Shown here: positions 6,300-8,273 of the stretch, piece after piece
Layout: each line of letters begins with the position of its first letter
How positions within the stretch are numbered: position 1 is the stretch's first letter
Assembly (NCBI GenBank): GCA_030634675.1
Contig: DAOWAH010000058.1
Span: forward strand, 1 to 8,273
Direction of reading: 5' to 3'
Source of the DNA: Fidelibacterota bacterium
GTDB taxonomy: Bacteria > Marinisomatota > Marinisomatia > Marinisomatales > TCS56
Length of the DNA: 8,273 bases
Notes under the pieces: generated by a model
Databases searched by the model: none
The model's input: the letters and a program-made list of their open reading frames with translations, nothing else
Told to the model about the DNA's origin: nothing
Position numbers and translations under genes: made by a program

Positions 6300-7057
6300 A
6301 ATTCTTCCCTGACCCGTTCCAGACCGGTCCTGATAACGGATTGTTTATAATGTCGCGATCCAAGGTGATTATCAAGAAAATGCTCACTGACGGTGCAGCT
6401 GAATCGATCAATCCATTCAGGTGTGAACTCAGCGATGGAAATCGCCCGGCAACTGATCCGATCGGTATCACCGCCGATCCCCAGCGAAACCGAGTCACCA
6501 TGCCGCATAGCGGCGGTGATCACAAAAGCGTGCGCCGAAGGCAGGAGAGCAAAGCGCTGAACGGCTGTGGATCTGATCCGGGATTTATCAATCAGCACTG
6601 TTTTTATGATACCGCTGCCATCCCAGTCCCTAAGGCTGACCACTGCCATTCGATCAGTAATCACCTCCAGGTCGGCTTTCAGTGATTGCAGCATGACCAG
6701 CACTTCCGAATCGGGTCGTCCCCGACTAATTTCACCGCCGACCGTGCGGGCATTCCGGATATTTTTACTGGAACAGCACCAACGGGCACAGACACCTAAT
6801 TTGCTCTGGTCGGCAACTGGAAAATATTCCACCAACTGCTGAAGCGTTACACCGGCTCCGATCCTGATTAATCCCTGTTCGATTTCGACCGTTTTCAAAA
6901 GCAATTTATTTATATCAACCAGTGTAGTGATCGATGGATTTTTTTCAGCTATTAGATAGGTCCCGCCGGCAAAAATTGCATTTGTACCGGATTGAGCAGA
7001 CCGGTAAGCCGCTTCAAGAGATTCGGGAAATTCTGCCCGTTCTATCGAAGCCCACAT
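6296..7057 (-). CDS. ygfM: FAD-binding subunit of molybdenum hydroxylase (YgfM/CoxM-like)
   Basis: The medium subunit passes electrons from the 2Fe-2S clusters through FAD to the final acceptor. At 253 residues it is near the E. coli YgfM size and a little shorter than classical CoxM. The N-terminal FAD-binding domain shows AGGTYL (30-35) and NARTVGGEI (102-110), the two pyrophosphate-binding loops; TVGGEI matches YgfM (TIGGEI) better than the more usual TIGGNI. The C-terminal CO-dehydrogenase flavoprotein domain follows from about residue 150. Three cysteines (90, 94, 95; C-A-R-W-C-C) cluster just before the second FAD loop, which I do not recall as standard. It starts 2 nt after the amidohydrolase stop, with GGAG at 7065-7068, and ends by ATGA overlap with the 2Fe-2S gene. 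The ygfM symbol is by similarity. Confidence 0.88.
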   Translation of the reverse strand: MWASIERAEFPESLEAAYRSAQSGTNAIFAGGTYLIAEKNPSITTLVDINKLLLKTVEIEQGLIRIGAGVTLQQLVEYFPVADQSKLGVCARWCCSSKNIRNARTVGGEISRGRPDSEVLVMLQSLKADLEVITDRMAVVSLRDWDGSGIIKTVLIDKSRIRSTAVQRFALLPSAHAFVITAAMRHGDSVSLGIGGDTDRISCRAISIAEFTPEWIDRFSCTVSEHFLDNHLGSRHYKQSVIRTGLERVREEL

Positions 7058-7059
7058 AA

Positions 7060-8273
7060 TTATACTCCGTTCTTGTGTTTTAAAAAATCGATTCCTGATC
7101 TCCGGATCGCCTGCCCGATCATTGTGACTGCCAGACGGTTATGCTGCTCGAGTAATTCCACCTCATCCAGCGTACTGCTACCGTTGCGAATTTGTATTTT
7201 TCCATCGATGATCAGGTAATCAACCGGAGTGGAACGAACCGTGAACACCAAGGCTGCCAGGGGATCCGAGCCACTGCCGGCATATTCGATGCCGCTGGCG
7301 GAAAATAAAGCTATATCAGCACGTTTTCCCACGGTTAATTGACCAATATCATTCCTACCCAGCACAGCCGCCCCACCACGAGTAGCCATCTTTAGTACAT
7401 CGCGGGCGGTAAGCCAGTATTGTTCGTCGCGTAAGCGTGACAGCAGCATTGCCTGACGGATTTCAGAGAGCATGTTACTACCATCGTTTGAGGCCGAGCC
7501 ATCCACTCCCAGACTGACCTTTACTCCCGCATCCAGTAATTCCCGTATGCGGGCAATTCCCGAGCCCAATCGCAGATTGGACGAGGGACAGTGACTGATT
7601 CCCGAGCCGACATCGCCCAATCGTCTGACTTCCGCATCGTTCAAATGAACTGCATGGGCGAACCAACTGAATTCAGTAACCCAGCCGAGAGAATCTATAT
7701 ATTTCAGGGGGCGTCTTCCGTAATTGTCCAGACAAAATTTCTCTTCATCCAGAGTTTCTGCCAAATGAGTGTGAATCAATAAATTATTTGCCTTAGCGAA
7801 TTCGACCGTGCTTTTCATCAAAGCGGGCGTCACTGAAAAAGGTGAACAGGGCGCCAAAGAAAGGCGGAGCATCGACCCTTCAGATTGATCGTGGTAACGC
7901 GCCAGCAAACGTTCCGTATCCCGTTGAATGACCTGCTCGGATTGGACGACCTCATCCGGTGGCAAACCACCGTTTGACCGGCCCAGGGACATCGATCCTC
8001 GGGTGGGATGAAACCTTATCCCCAGCTCCTTGGCGGCCCGAATCTGCATATCAATCAATTCGCCGCTGACATTCCTGGGAAAAACGTAATGGTGATCGGA
8101 ACTGGTAGTAGCTCCGGATCTCATCAATTCCAAAATGGCTGACTTAGCACTGGAGTAGATCGATTCCACAGTCAATTCGCGCCAGAGTTCATAATGGTTA
8201 GTCAGCCAGTCAAATAAGCCCAGATTTTGCATGAGGGGAATGTTGCGGGTCAAAGTCTGGTAAAAATGGTGAT
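7060..8273 (-). CDS. 8-oxoguanine deaminase-like amidohydrolase (5' end outside window)
   Basis: A metal-dependent amidohydrolase of the TRZ/ATZ/guanine-deaminase group. The reading frame stays open through the right edge: before TRNIPLMQ it reads HHFYQTL, the segment after the N-terminal HxH metal motif, so roughly 60 residues lie outside. The TTG at 8251-8253 is not a true start. Numbered from that codon: SDHHYVFP (52-59), HLAE (163-166; metal His and catalytic Glu), AHAVHL (200-204), SHCPSSNLRLGSGIA (220-234) and the metal Asp in GVDGSASND (249-257). This pattern is typical of enzymes annotated as 8-oxoguanine deaminase (8-oxoguanine to urate plus ammonia) and differs from E. coli SsnA. 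As first visible gene of the hydroxylase operon it probably supplies or shares a purine substrate. Guanine or another aminated heterocycle is an alternative substrate. Confidence 0.87.
   Translation of the reverse strand, partial: HHFYQTLTRNIPLMQNLGLFDWLTNHYELWRELTVESIYSSAKSAILELMRSGATTSSDHHYVFPRNVSGELIDMQIRAAKELGIRFHPTRGSMSLGRSNGGLPPDEVVQSEQVIQRDTERLLARYHDQSEGSMLRLSLAPCSPFSVTPALMKSTVEFAKANNLLIHTHLAETLDEEKFCLDNYGRRPLKYIDSLGWVTEFSWFAHAVHLNDAEVRRLGDVGSGISHCPSSNLRLGSGIARIRELLDAGVKVSLGVDGSASNDGSNMLSEIRQAMLLSRLRDEQYWLTARDVLKMATRGGAAVLGRNDIGQLTVGKRADIALFSASGIEYAGSGSDPLAALVFTVRSTPVDYLIIDGKIQIRNGSSTLDEVELLEQHNRLAVTMIGQAIRRSGIDFLKHKNGV

Noticed and set aside
1..8273. CRISPR array, tRNA or rRNA genes, transposase
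   Set aside because: No regularly spaced direct repeats, no cloverleaf with a T-arm consensus, no rRNA-like blocks and no transposase motifs were seen by eye.

Overview
The window looks like bacterial chromosome of medium G+C. It holds one complete molybdenum-hydroxylase operon running off the right edge, one short-chain dehydrogenase, and on the left a decayed gene block around one intact nucleoside phosphorylase. The multi-subunit purine-type hydroxylase resembles E. coli XdhD and the selenium-dependent hydroxylases of purine-degrading anaerobes, which suggests an anaerobic or facultative organism. Intergenic motifs such as 'gtcatttcgac' and 'cgggatgagaaatct' resemble repeats I associate with Bacteroidetes/Ignavibacteria-type genomes; that placement is only a weak inference.

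Layout. 1-462: AT-rich, no supportable gene, one perfect inverted repeat. 463-2236, all minus strand: in transcription order, the N-terminal stub of a glycyl-radical-enzyme activase (2236-2121), the C-terminal part of an ArsM-type arsenite methyltransferase (2093-1599), an intact MTA-phosphorylase-family gene (1576-731), and a glycosyltransferase remnant whose start overlaps the phosphorylase stop (731-463). 2309-2344: nested inverted repeat before the ribosome binding site of the plus-strand SDR gene (2360-3151). 3152-3585: intergenic space between convergent genes, with an alternative-pairing hairpin, a plus-strand terminator, a possible palindromic repeat and a minus-strand terminator. 3586-8273, minus strand: amidohydrolase (5' end outside the window), FAD subunit, 2Fe-2S subunit and molybdopterin subunit, joined by a 2-nt gap and then two ATGA overlaps.

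How the genes fit together. The right-hand operon has the same order as E. coli ssnA-ygfM-xdhD, but its 2Fe-2S and molybdenum parts are separate proteins and its amidohydrolase is of the 8-oxoguanine-deaminase type. It most likely feeds deaminated or hydroxylated purines towards or from urate. The left block looks like a wrecked arsenosugar-biosynthesis locus: ArsM, a nucleoside phosphorylase and TIGR04283/TIGR04282-like glycosyltransferase pieces. Only the phosphorylase stayed open, so it may have served 5'-arsinoyl-adenosine, methylthioadenosine, or both. The two halves have no visible regulatory link.
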